Shown here: piece after piece, positions 1 to 10,243 of the stretch | Layout: each line of letters opens with the position of its first letter | How positions within the stretch are numbered: the stretch's first letter is position 1 | Origin: Haberlea rhodopensis | Lineage: Eukaryota; Streptophyta; Magnoliopsida; Lamiales; Gesneriaceae | NCBI GenBank assembly: GCA_907163345.1 | Contig: CAJQUN010000057.1 | Location: 4,030,001-4,094,000 of the forward strand | Direction of reading: 5' to 3' | Length of the DNA: 64,000 nt | Position numbers and translations under genes: made by a program | The notes under the pieces: model-generated | The model's input: the letters and a program-made list of their open reading frames with translations, nothing else | The model's database searches: none | What the model was told of the DNA's origin: nothing

Positions 1-1030
1 TAATGTTATGTTCATCCTTTCTGTCAGTCCATTCAACTAAGTTTTTGGGAGGTGTCTTTTGATGACGAATACCCTGCTTCCTGCAATACTCATCAAAAGG
101 ACCAGAATACTCACCTTCATTATCAATTCTGATGCACATCAATTTATTTCCAGTTTGTCTCTCAACTAAGGCCTGAAACTGCTTAAACACATCAACAACT
201 TGATTCTTTGTTTTCAATGCATAGACCCACAACTTCCTTGAGTGATCATCTATAAAAGTCACAAAATAGAGAGCACCACCAAAAGTTTTGTTTTAATAGG
301 ACCACAAACATTAGAATGAATTAAATCAAGTATACATGACTTTATTGTGGGAGTATATGTCTTAAAGAAAACTCTGGTCTCTTTTTCTGCCAAGCAATGA
401 GAACAATTCTTCACTCATACTTTATTCCAGGAATCATATTCTTCTTGGCCAAAACTAGCAATTCCTTCTCACTAATGTGACCGAGTCTGTTGTGCCACAA
501 CTCAACACTGTTTTCAGCTTCCACTAAATTTATGGAGCGATCAGAAAGCACTGCTTGCATCAAATACAATGAATTATATTTCCTGCCTCTAGCCACAACC
601 AAAGAATCTTTAGTATGCTTCCATTGATCATTAGAAAAGGTGCTGCAGAATCTCTTATCATCAAGTTTTCCAATAGAAATCAAATTCACATGAAGGTCAG
701 GTATATGTATAACATTTTTTTCAAAAATAACATCGTATCATTATTCATCTCCAGACATACATCTCCCATGCCAATGGCTTTTGATAATCCATTATCACAC
801 ATTCTAACATTTTCACAATCACCAGATTATAGGATATGAAAAATCTATATGTGATGTAGCATGAATAGATGCACCACTATCAACTACCCAACTAATCTCA
901 TGATATGTAAAATTAACAGAATCATGATCATGAATGATAAGGAAATCATCAGTAATAGTAGAAACATGATCGTAACCATTATCGTCATCATTGATCTTCT
1001 CATTTCCCTTATGTTTCATATTTTCTTTTT
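1..1030 (-). pseudogene. C1 pol fragment: protease, GAG-pre-integrase, integrase core
   Basis: The aspartic protease active site reads VDSGAS (about 930-950). After a frameshift near 830 the reading continues through an IPDLHVNLISIG segment into the GAG-pre-integrase domain, whose hallmark WHNRLGHIS lies near 470-500. A stop and frame change at about 410 precede the integrase core, which shows TFIDDHSRKLWVYALK and a degenerate second motif, IDNEGEY, where copia integrases usually have DNGGEF. The catalytic glutamate region is beyond the edge. Product would be the polyprotein enzymes for cDNA maturation and integration, but the frame is not continuous. Confidence 0.88.
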
Positions 1031-1750
1031 TTTGGCCGTCGATAATACTTTACTATGTGTCCAGTGATACTGCAATTGTAGCACTCAAAATTGGCATATC
1101 TGTTGGACTTGCTTCTGCCTCTATCTTTGCCATCTAGACCCTTGTTTTACTTCTTCCCCTATTTTTTGTAACCATGATATCTGAGTGTGAATGAGAACCC
1201 TGTGACTTTCTTCTCATCTCCTCATTCAAAACATTGTTTTTAGCCAAATCCATGGTAATAACTCCATCTGGGGCGGAGTTAGATAAAGAAGTTCTGAACA
1301 TCTTCCATGAGTCAGGTAATGTACCAAGAAGCCATAAACCAAGCACTTCTTCATCAAACTTAATATTCATTCTAGCTAACTGATTGATAATACACTGAAA
1401 GGCATTCAAATGATCAGTCATAGGAGTTCCATCGTTGTATTTCAAACCCATCATCTGTTTGATCATATACAACTTGTTGTTTCCAGCTTTTGTAGCATAT
1501 AATTGCTCAAGTTTTCCCCACAAAGATCGTGTATTCTTTTCAGCACTGACATGGTTCAACACATTATCATCTACCCATTGTCTAATAAAATCACACCTGC
1601 CGATGTAATATTTTCCATTCAGCAGCACTTTTCTTTTCGGGCTTTGCACTTTCAAACACAGGTAAATGATAATCTTTCACATATAAAAGATCCTCCATTT
1701 TCCCTTCCATATATGATAATTAGCACCATTCTACTTGTATTGGTTTCCAT
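1030..1750 (-). pseudogene. C1 gag (UBN2-type nucleocapsid) pseudogene
   Basis: Probable start at 1750 (METNTSRM), close to the PBS. The gag body runs from about 1655 to 1134 and includes IRQWVDDNVLNHV, LYMIKQMMGLKY and ITMDLAKNNVLNEEMRRK, all typical of copia UBN2 gag. At least two frameshifts separate the N-terminus from the body. A CCHC zinc knuckle at 1042-1083 reads CYNCSITGHIVKYY, so the last zinc-ligand cysteine is replaced by tyrosine. Gag would coat the element RNA in cytoplasmic particles; this copy cannot make an intact protein. Confidence 0.88.
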
Positions 1751-1779
1751 TTTCACCACAAGGCACAAATCAGAACGTG

Positions 1780-1791
1780 GCTCTGATACCA
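1780..1791 (-). promoter_or_regulatory. C1 primer binding site (tRNA-iMet type)
   Basis: The minus strand reads TGGTATCAGAGC, the classic plant complement to the 3' end of initiator tRNA-Met, three bases from the LTR edge at 1795. It fixes the element's orientation. Confidence 0.93.
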
Positions 1792-1794
1792 CTA

Positions 1795-2637
1795 TGTTGA
1801 GATAAACACACAAATCAATAACACATCGGAACAATTAATTATCACTCTCTTGTGTGAAACTAGCAGAAAACAATATCAAATAGATAATCAATAATTACAG
1901 CAAGGACGATCAAGCAAATATGAAATGACACAAGCAAATTTTAACGTGAAAAACCTCCCCGGTGTGAGGAGTAAAAACCACGGGACCGCAGTCCACCAAA
2001 ATAATCTTCACTATAATGAAAAAAGATTACAAACTATCCACAATCACAAATCAACAATACAAAACCATTAGTCACTTTCAAGATAACAAATTCTTCAAAT
2101 AACACATGAATGAAACGATTTCACCCAAAGGGCCTCCAAACCACAATTTGTTCCCGTCAGTAAAGATATCCAAATTCTATCTCCACAGTTCAAAATATAC
2201 CCAAGATGTTATATACACACGATCCAAATTTGAGCCCAATTGAACGGTTCAATTTCTGTTAATGGCCTTCGCAACCAGGCTGCTCCAGATTCACGCGAGA
2301 AAACAGCAGCCTCTGTTCAACTTTTCAAAAACAAACCCATACGGCAATGAAACTTGATATCCATCGTTCACTATTTAGTTGACTCACTTTGAACGTGCTG
2401 TCCAAATTATAGCTCGATCCAACGGTTGAGTTTTGCGAAAACGCTTCTTGAAGCAGGTTGTTCTGCAAGAATTTTCATACTCAAAAATTCTCACTTCTTT
2501 CCTCTCACTTTTTGGTGTGTTTTGTGATGTAAAATTTGATGGTGTGCTAGGGTTGTAGACACCATTATATACTCTATATGGGCTTGCACCATATGAGTCA
2601 ATTTATTGGGCTTGGGCCATCTCCACATGAGGAAACA
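1795..2637 (-). repeat. C1 5' LTR
   Basis: 843 bp bounded by TG and CA (1795 and 2637). The minus-strand 5' end is inferred from the TG dinucleotide nearest to kinase-derived sequence at 2638-2660. A TATA-like stretch on the minus strand lies near 2565-2578, giving a plausible promoter. The second LTR is not in the window, so the outer boundary is an inference. Confidence 0.7.
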
Positions 2638-3096
2638 GAGTTTCAATACTGACGACCAGTTAGGGCTGCAGGCCGTGTCAATCAGTACCCACCCCTGAAT
2701 CGAACCGGTTAGCCAGATTTGGAACCGGAACGGGCTAACGAGTTCTGAATTGCTCCGAACCCGGTCTGATCAAGAGTTTTTTCCAGGATCGGGACCGAAT
2801 CCGGTGCTACCAGTCCGGTTATGATTCCAAACCAGAACTGGTAATTTTTTTAAACATAAATAAATAATAATAATAAGGGAGTGGAGCAGATCGGATCAAT
2901 CAGAAACCGGTTGGACCGGAATCGGATCTGATCTGGTTCCTTAACGGATCGTACCGATTCTGGGATTACCGGATCCGGAACCTATCGGTTCCAGACCGAA
3001 AAGGATCGGTTCGATCAGTTAAGCAACCCTACGGCCAGTAATGAGCTCTAAAAGAACAAGACCAAGTGAAAAAACATCACAATTCAAATTTAGGTT
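2638..3096 (-). pseudogene. PERK-like receptor kinase pseudogene, distal exon piece
   Basis: On the minus strand 3032-3091 encodes NCDVFSLGLVLLELITGR, kinase subdomain IX as found in plant PERK receptor-like kinases (usually SDVFS...LLELITGR). It continues the exon end at 19708-19735 (PEYASTGKL): copia C2 sits exactly between them, and dropping one copy of the 5-bp TSD restores the frame. The exon is cut again by a hAT MITE (2661-3031). Beyond it, 2638-2660 reads RQY and then a stop, followed by the C1 LTR. The rest of the kinase C-terminus is not visible. Confidence 0.82.
2661..3031. mobile_element. hAT-type MITE, CCGG/GGTT-rich
   Basis: 371 bp flanked by the 8-bp TSD CGACCAGT (2653-2660) and CGGCCAGT (3032-3039), one mismatch. 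Ends are TAGGGCTGC and GCAACCCTA. An 8-bp TSD and TAGGG-type ends indicate the hAT superfamily. It has no coding capacity. The interior is built of variants of GAACCGGT and CCGGTTCC, so it is unusually self-complementary. It lies inside the kinase exon. Confidence 0.85.
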
Positions 3097-3415
3097 TGTT
3101 GGCAAGATGTGCTTAATGAATTGAAATTAAGCATGAAAAGACGACTACTTGATAAAGGTCAAAACTATCAAAAAAAGACAAGAAATAGATGCCCGGGAAA
3201 AACCAGGCAGATCGGTAAGCGTCCGAGCGCTGCCAAAATTTTTGGGCAGTGGCCTGGGCGCTCCAGCACTCGACATTTTGCCCGGAAATTAACATGGCGG
3301 TTTTTTCTCAAAATGGTGTGTCCATTCGCCTTCTGATGCGATTTTTCATGAAGTAATGCTACCAAATGATGTCTTTTGGTGATGTCCCTTGATATATAAA
3401 TAAAACAACCCCTAA
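3097..3415 (+). repeat. C2 5' LTR, first half
   Basis: Starts TGTTGGCAAG. It matches the 3' LTR (19087 onward) through shared blocks such as CTTAATGAATTGAAATTAAG and GATGTCTTTTGGTGATGTCC. A TATA box (GATATATAAATA) is at about 3391-3402. It stops at CCCTAA, where the Harbinger element begins, and resumes at 15456. Confidence 0.88.
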
Positions 3416-3544
3416 GAGTCTGTTTGGTTAGCGTATTTGGGCGGCTAATTTGGATTTGAAATCCACGGCTCAAATTTGCTGATAGCATTTGGGGGACCAC
3501 TGGATTTGGGAATTTTAAATCCACCAATTTGCCCAGTGGATTTG

Positions 3545-5057
3545 TGATCGCTATTATTTTAAACAATATTTTTTAGTGTAGCGATTGCGTACCACAAGTG
3601 CACGGTGTCAAGTTTTAGTATAATGATATGAAAAGTATGTGTGTCGAACCTACGAGGACTAGGAAATTATTACCAAACCCCACTAGTTTAACTATATTTA
3701 GCCTACGAAAATTGATTGTGATTAATTAACTAATGAACTAACTCAATAATTAACCCAACACACAAGAACGAATAAGATTAGAATCGATAGAGACATTTAT
3801 CAAGACTTTCGGTTCACCCATGCAATCCCCCACAATTCGCCTATAATTAAGAATTAAATTCAAACATTCTAAGGTAACGAGTTTTCCTAATGCACTTGTT
3901 ATACCTTGGTCCGGTTATAACAAGTCTAATATTAATATACAACAAGGCAATGATCATGCACTTATCTAACACTCAATATTGTATGTCGATTTATGAAAAC
4001 TTCTAGCCTTCGATTTTCGTAAATCTATTGCTATCACACATGTATTTGACTTTATCTTTCGATCTTAGTCTAAAATCCACGGTTTAATTTACTATATTGT
4101 ATCGCTATCTCATATGGTCAATTCAATCGTAATAAATAATCAATCAAGGATGATTAATCCATTGAAAGCATGAACATCAATAAACTAAACTCAAAAAAAT
4201 GTAAGAATCAATCAAAACTTAATTAAAATTGTGGGTTCAAACATGGGATCCCCTAAGTTTTGACAACAAATCTAGCCAACAATCTGCATCAAATAACAAT
4301 GCATAAACGTGTTTTGAAACATTCTAAACATCAAAATCAAATGGAAATATAGAACTAGAGTTAGAAATACGAAAATAACAATAGGCGTTGACTCCTTGCG
4401 TTGCTCCGTCATCCCGTCTTTTCCGATGTGTCTCCTCTTCAATGGATTTATGGTGTATGGAAGATGGTAGAGGATGAAGAGGATGGAGGCTACTTGTGTA
4501 GGGTTTAATTATGAGCCAAAAGTCCATATTTTTATCCAACATAATCACATATATAGTTGTGGAGAGTTTTGCAAAGTGTGGACACAAAATGACCAAGAAG
4601 GAAACAAAATCTCGAAAATTTTGGGTCTGGTGATCGATCGCCGTGAGTTGCCGATCGATCGACAAAACATTCTGGATGAAATAACCAAATTTTTTATATC
4701 CGAGATCGATCGCGGTGTTTTACCGATCAATAGTGGAACTTTTCTGAACAGTCACAATCAATCGCGAGATGTTACCGATCAATCGTCATTTCGTAAATTT
4801 TGTTCCTCGTATAATGACTCCGCGATCGATAGCGGTGATGCTGCCGATCGATTGCAGGGCTCAAAATTTCTAGTCTCGAGATTCCGATCCTTCTTTCAAC
4901 ATGTTCGCTCGATTTGGTCATTTTTCCTCCACTTTTATGCATTTGAACCTGGATTCCTGATACATACAATTATATACCAAAACACGTAATATTCAGGAAT
5001 CACTACAAAAACCACTTTAAAATCATAGTAAAATAAGTGTAAAAATCACACTTATCA
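3545..5057 (-). repeat. Solo LTR (G3-type family) in Harbinger
   Basis: 1513 bp, TGATCGCTAT to ACACTTATCA, flanked by a perfect 5-bp TSD ATTTG (3540-3544, 5058-5062). Related to the LTRs at 42328-44254 and 58733-60179 by the shared start motif CGCAAGTGCACGGTGTCAAG (here with CACAAG). Orientation is inferred from the polypurine side of the 42328 copy. A minus-strand TATATA lies at 4549-4557, with a palindrome array just upstream (4631-4854). Single LTR with TSD means unequal recombination removed the interior. Confidence 0.88.
4631..4854. repeat. Palindrome-pair array A1 (CGATCGATCG)
   Basis: Eight sites matching CGATCGATCG, several with one to three changes, start at 4631, 4652, 4703, 4724, 4755, 4776, 4823 and 4845. 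Within-pair spacing is 21, 21, 21 and 22 bp; pairs are 51, 31 and 47 bp apart. The array lies about 75-300 bp upstream of the minus-strand TATA of this LTR, an enhancer-like position. Confidence 0.8.
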
Positions 5058-5610
5058 ATTTGAACCCTATTTTTTCTAGATCTGAAATAAAATTTGCCAA
5101 ATACCATATACCAAAAAAGTTTTACGAAATTACCGTAAACCGTTTTTCTAAGAAAACGGTTTGTGAGGAAACTGGAAAACAGTTTCCACATAAATTAAAC
5201 TTGTGAAGGAGTGACAAATTAAATTTTGTGAAGAAACCGTTTTCCAAGAAAACAGTTTCTTCACAAAGTTTTTAAAAAAGTTTTTAAGTAGTGTGACTGG
5301 TAGAACATGTCACATGACGCCTCTCTTTAAATCTTACATTGTCCCCAATGTAAGGTAGAGTTGCATGAAGAGATAAATTAATATAAGAAAGCAATAAAAA
5401 ATAAAAGAAAAGAAACTAATTCCTATTGAGTTGCCTCCCAAGCAGCGCCATTGCTTAACGACGGTGGCCCGACGCCAATTCTCGTGCTCATGGTGGATCA
5501 TGTTTGGCATCCAATTTTACCTTCTTCCACCTCAGTATTTTCTTTACAACTCGAAGGCGATGCCTATTTGTCTTGTATTTCTTGGATGTCCTCAACCCTT
5601 TTCTCATCCC

Positions 5611-6278
5611 CTAATTTTCTATCGATGTATCCCGAGATTGTTCAGGAAAAAGTTTTAGCTCAATATCCAGTGCCTGCAATTCAGAATTTGAAAGTTTAGT
5701 ATCAGGAGGTTTTGGTAAAGCAGTAGTAATGCATGAAGTATCAGTCAGAAATTCGTTCATACCTCCTTTGTCAACCAGTCGATCAACAGTTACCCATAAT
5801 TCATGCTCAACGACAGAATGTGATTTTTCTAGTGATAAGTGATGTGTGATGCCAATAGTATAATCAGTAGTAGGTGAGTTAATGGGATCATGAATATTGA
5901 ATTTAGATGTTTTACCATCAAAATCCATAGTAAAGCACCACCACTTACATCTATTATGCAACTGAAAGTTTGCAAAAATGGTCTCCCTAACAGAATAGGG
6001 CTGATCTTATAATCATTTTCCAGGTCAAGTACGTAGAAGTCAGCAGGAAAGATCAATTTATCAACTTTCACTACATCCTCAAATACTCCTCTAGGATTCA
6101 TAGTAGACATATTTGCTAATTGAATAGGCATTTCAGCTTTTTTCAAAGGTCCTAGTTCTAAAGAGGTATAGATTAAATAAGACATAACATTGGTTGCTCC
6201 TCCTAAGTCTAGCATGGCCTTATCAATTCTATTATTTCCGATTATGCATGGACAATTGAACATACATGGTCTTTGCAT
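5611..6278 (-). pseudogene. G2 retroviral-type aspartic protease remnant
   Basis: The ORF at 6278-5829 contains AMLDLGGATNVMSY, LGPLKKAEMPIQLA, VFEDVVKVDKLIFPADFYV and ILLGRPFLQT, the layout of Tat/Athila-type gypsy proteases. The active site is DLG rather than the common DTG or DSG, followed by GAT instead of the usual AS. A frame change near 5940 leads to a second ORF (5961-5611) that covers the linker after the protease. Not functional as a continuous polyprotein. Confidence 0.78.
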
Positions 6279-6900
6279 TTAGTAGGGGTTTTCTTCTTAT
6301 CATCGTCGGAAGCGTCATCCATAGGTCCATTAATTCACAATATTCTTTCTCCGGCCCTTCTTTTACAACACAAGATTCTTCTAAATATTTAACAAAATGC
6401 TTTGTTGGAGACGTACCTTTTTGGAGTTGCAGGATGTGCAAGCTCATTTTCTTTCATTGTCGCATGTGTCTCCTCTTCTAGCTTGGGTGGCGTCAATACC
6501 ACCTTCTCCCGGGTTTCTACCTCTTCATCACTCCTTGAGGTGATTGCAACCATGGTCTCTCTTGGTGCTTGTGGTGCTGCCCTATTGATCAATGCTTTTA
6601 TTTGTTCCGTTTGAGTGTTCAACTTCTGAATTCTATCTTTAGATTCCTGTTGAAATTGCAAAGTACTTTCAGTAAGTTTAGCAACAAGATCCTCCAAAGA
6701 CTCACCAGGGGTAGGAATTGAGGTTGTTGCGACCATGGCTCATAATGTGGTATGTATGGAGGTAGGTTGAACTGTATATAAGGTGGATGTGGGCATTGAT
6801 TTGCATAGCTGAGAATGGGATGATCACTCCAACTTGAGTTGTATGCGCTTTGTCCACTCCCTATGCCTAGTTGTTGCACAAGATACTCCAATTCGTCCAA
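6232..6900 (-). pseudogene. G2 gag remnant
   Basis: Three overlapping minus-strand ORFs (6900-6619, 6736-6389, 6447-6232) make up a broken gag-like frame downstream of the PBS. Visible features are a proline/tyrosine-rich N-terminus, a short coiled-coil-like stretch (FQQESKDRIQKLNTQTEQIK) and an acidic/basic C-terminal part. Family membership comes from position between PBS and protease, not from a strong domain match. At least two frameshifts. Confidence 0.55.
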
Positions 6901-7035
6901 GCTATATATTCCGCCATGGTAATAGGTATGCCTCAGTGGTTCGAGATTAGATGTTCACATGTAAGTGCGAATAAACCAAAGTAGCTCTAGAAGTCACAAA
7001 AATCATAAAAAAAATTGAACACAAAAATATAACAC

Positions 7036-7057
7036 GGCTCCCCGACAACGACGCCAA
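7036..7057 (-). promoter_or_regulatory. G2 primer binding site (tRNA-Asp-like)
   Basis: The minus strand reads TGGCGTCGTTGTCGGGGA, one of the variants of TGGCGCCGTTGTCGGGGA used by Athila/Tat-type gypsy elements. It borders the LTR start at 7062. Confidence 0.75.
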
Positions 7058-8276
7058 AATTTGGTAGCGCTTATCGTGTATGCCCAAATTAACCCCACTC
7101 AGTCCTCAAGATTGATAACAATAATGTAGTAGTGTGAGTAGGGATTGATCCCACAAGGATGTGTGAATTCTTGCGTTAATGAAAATCAAAACCAAAGCAG
7201 TAAAATAAGAATGGGGTTGTGAATGAATTATACTAATTAAAATTAGAAGCAAAAATTAAAATAATGGAAGCGATTCTTGGTATCGGTCTACCTTGGATAT
7301 TATCATCTATTTCTTTGATTCACAAAAAAACTCAATTTTATTTGAACATTCATCAATTGAAAATCTAATCCCACCCTCACCTTATTCATAGTCAACTAGT
7401 CCAAGCGTTCTATTTTAGCTTTCATCAGTCAATCAATCTTTATATGAGCAATCAAGATTACAATATTGATAACATTCAAAACTAGTGAGCGATGAATCTA
7501 AATAATATAAACATAAGCGGTTTATACAAATTTAGTCCATTGTTTTTCCTAAGAATTTAATAACACCAACAGCAGACAATTATCAATCTTAGTTGTTTCA
7601 TAAATTTGATTGATCAAACAATTATCAAATTTAGCATTAGATTACATGCAAGTTATTAGGTTGTCAATCCAATAAACAAACATAAAGCATGTCATCAAAA
7701 TTTGAAAACATTGATATTCAATAAAAGTTGGTAATTAAAAGTGTAAGAATCTCCCCAAGATAAATAAATCCAATTTTTGTCTTCCTCAACCAAGAATTAA
7801 AAACTAGCTACATATAAATAAGAAAATGATAAATAAAAACAAGGGAAGGGGTAGTAATCCGATTGCCACTCAATCCTCAAGATTGATAACAATAATGTAG
7901 TAGTATGAGTATGGATCGGTCCCACGAGGATGTGTGAATTCTTGTGTTAATGAAAATCAAAACAAAATATGTAAAAAAAATGGGGTTGTTGATGAATTAT
8001 ACTAATTAAAATTAAAAGCAAAGATCAAACTAATGAAAGTGATTCTTGGTATCGGTCAACTCTATCTTGGATATTATCATCTATTTCATCGATTCACAAA
8101 AGACTCAATTTTATTTGAACATGCATCAATTGGAAATTTAATTCCTCTCTCACCTTATTCATTGTCAATTAGTCCAAGCGTTCTAATTTAACTTTAATCA
8201 ATCAATTAATCTCTATATGCGCAATCAAAATCAAAATAATGATAACATTCAAAACTATTGGGTGATGAATCTAAAT

Positions 8277-9325
8277 GGGATAATACATGATATAGTCTCT
8301 ACTGTTTGCACTGACCCGATTTAGTCCATTTAGTTTTCTAATTTGTCCCAAATAAGTTCTAAACGTTAAATGCACCGTCAAAACTAACGGATATGGACTG
8401 AATCGAGTCATTTAAAACTTCAAGGACTGAATCGGGGATTGAAGCAAACATTAGGGACTGATTCGGGTCATTAAAAAGATTAGATGACTTAATTCTTTAA
8501 ATTGTAATTATTATAGTAATTATTATGGATATTATATTTATAATTTATGTAATTTTTGTAAAATTATTTTAATTAAATAATTATATAATATATTAAATTC
8601 TAAATAAACTATTTTTTCACTCAAAAGAAAAATCAATAGATAAATTAAATACAAGTTTTGATAAATTAAATAATTTTTTTAATAAATTATTGACATTTTT
8701 TATAATTATTTAAGTTATGATATAATATATTAAACTATACAGAAAACCAATTTTTCACAAGATAGATTAAATAATTATAAAAAAAGTCAACAATTTATAA
8801 AACATTTATTTAATTTATCAAAAATATAATAATTTTTTATAACCTAATGACACATATGATAGACACAATTTATGAAATCAAAAATATATCTTGTTTAATG
8901 AACAAACTAGTCATCGAAATATATTTTGTATATCAATATGCTATTGATTTTTTCTTTTGTTTTGTTTGAATAAAAAAATGATTTCATGATATCATTATTT
9001 AAATAAAATAATTTTCCAAAAAATTGCCGAAATTATAAATAAAGTATCCATATAAATTATTATAATAATTAAAAATTTAAAGAATTAAGTTGCCCAAAAT
9101 TTTTAAATGACCCGAATCAGTCCCTAATGTTGTGTCAATTATCGTCCCTAAAGTTTTAAGTTACCCGATTCAGTCCGTCTCCGTTAGTTTTAAAAGCGCA
9201 TTTAACGTTTAGGACTGATTTGGGATAAATTAGAAAAATAAAATGACTAGATCAGGTCAGTGCAAATAATATGGACTAAATCGAGAATGAACGCAAACAA
9301 GAGGGGTCATATCATATATTATCCC
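8277..9325. mobile_element. MULE-type MITE with long inverted repeats
   Basis: 1049 bp with a perfect 9-bp TSD AATCTAAAT (8268-8276 and 9326-9334). It starts GGGATAATACATGATAT and ends with the inverse of GGGATAATATATGATAT. Roughly the outer 250 bp on each side are inverted copies, rich in GACTGAATCGGGTCA-like phrases. The middle is very AT-rich and non-coding. A 9-bp TSD and long TIRs indicate the Mutator superfamily. Confidence 0.85.
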
Positions 9326-9932
9326 AATCTAAATAATATAAACACAAGTGGTTTATATAAATTTAGTCAATTATTTTCCCTAAGAATTTAATAACATCAA
9401 CTGTCAATCTTAAAAGCTTCGTAAATTTGATTAATCAATCAATTATCAAATTTAATATTAGATTGCATGCAGTTATTAGGTTGATCCAATAAACAAACAT
9501 AAATAATGTCATCAAAATCTGAAAATATTGATATTCAATAAAAATTGATAATTAAAAGAGTAAGAATCTCCCCAAGATAAATAAATCCAAGATTTTGTCT
9601 TCCTCAACCAAGAATTAAAAACTAGCTACACGTAACTAAGGAAAATGATAAATAAAAGCAAGGGAAGAGATACTAATCTGACCATCACTTCTCCGAGGTC
9701 TTCAATCTCGCCTTCGTGTTGATCTTCATAGCGTTCTTCAACAAAATTGAAAGAGAAAATATAAAACTAAGCCTAAACTAATCCACCTCAACTATCTAAT
9801 TTATCTAATGTCCATCTAATGCCCTCTAAAGTCTGATTTCTGAGCCATATTTGTAGGGGGTGGAAAAATAGGGTAGAATTAATGTTGGATGGAAAGAAAT
9901 CATGTTTCTATGTTGGACTCGGACACTGCTAG

Positions 9933-10098
9933 CGATCGATCTCTGCATTCTCACGATCGATCACTCCTTATTTTTTTCAATTTTTTCCGATGTCCGATCG
10001 ATCGCTCCAAAGTAGTGATCGATCGCCTGCTTGAATTTTTTGTTGAGTGAATTGTTCTGCCTTCAGCGATCGATCTCTCCTTCTGGGGCGATGGATGT
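9933..10098. repeat. Palindrome-pair array A2 (CGATCGATCG)
   Basis: Sites start at 9933, 9954, 9995, 10016, 10067 and a weak one at 10089. Within-pair spacing is 21, 21 and 22 bp; between pairs 41 and 51 bp. It lies about 75-250 bp upstream of the minus-strand TATA-like box of the G2 LTR. The gaps between sites are AT-rich. Confidence 0.78.
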
Positions 10099-10243
10099 GA
10101 GCCTTAGGATGGATTTTATGCATTTTCTTGGTCTACTTTGATCCCTTTTCATCTCAAATGCATTTATTGGTCCTTATTCGCCATTGTTAGCTCGCTTTCT
10201 TCGATTCCACCTATATTTACACTAGTATATGATTAGGTAGCAC

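Larger units (their letters stand above)
1..2637 (-). mobile_element. C1: Ty1/copia retrotransposon, 5' part
   Basis: Minus-strand LTR retrotransposon that leaves the window on the left. Read from the right it shows a 5' LTR (1795-2637), a tRNA-iMet-type PBS (1780-1791), gag, protease, a GAG-pre-integrase domain and the start of integrase. This gag-protease-integrase order, with integrase ahead of reverse transcriptase, is the copia order. Reading frames are broken by frameshifts and stops, so the copy is dead. The LTR starts just next to kinase-gene sequence, so C1 probably also inserted in or beside the kinase locus. The other LTR and the TSD partner lie outside the window. Confidence 0.9.
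5300..10230 (-). mobile_element. G2: Ty3/gypsy fragment (Athila/Tat-like), minus strand
   Basis: Read right to left: a long LTR (7062 to about 10230), a tRNA-Asp-like PBS (7036-7057), gag (6900-6232) and protease (6278-5611), then a non-coding stretch with CTTGGGAGGCAACTCAATAG (minus strand, near 5430-5450), a block I associate with plant gypsy-derived non-autonomous elements. No reverse transcriptase, integrase or 3' LTR is seen; the copy stops near 5300 inside the MULE. Lineage assignment rests on the protease wording and PBS. Confidence 0.75.
7062..10230 (-). repeat. G2 LTR with an internal 771-bp tandem duplication
   Basis: The left edge TGGTAGCGCT follows the PBS; the right edge near 10230 is uncertain. 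Sequence from 7097 (ACTCAGTCCTCAAGATTG) repeats from 7868 (ACTCAATCCTCAAGATTG), a 771-bp period. The second copy ends near 9685 and alone carries the MITE at 8277-9325, so the MITE arrived after the duplication. A TATA-like CTACAAATATGG on the minus strand at 9845-9856 lies below a palindrome array (9933-10098). Confidence 0.75.

Noticed and set aside
4474..4989. 171-aa plus-strand ORF as a gene
   Set aside because: Inside a solo LTR and largely made of palindrome-array translation; opposite strand to the element promoter.
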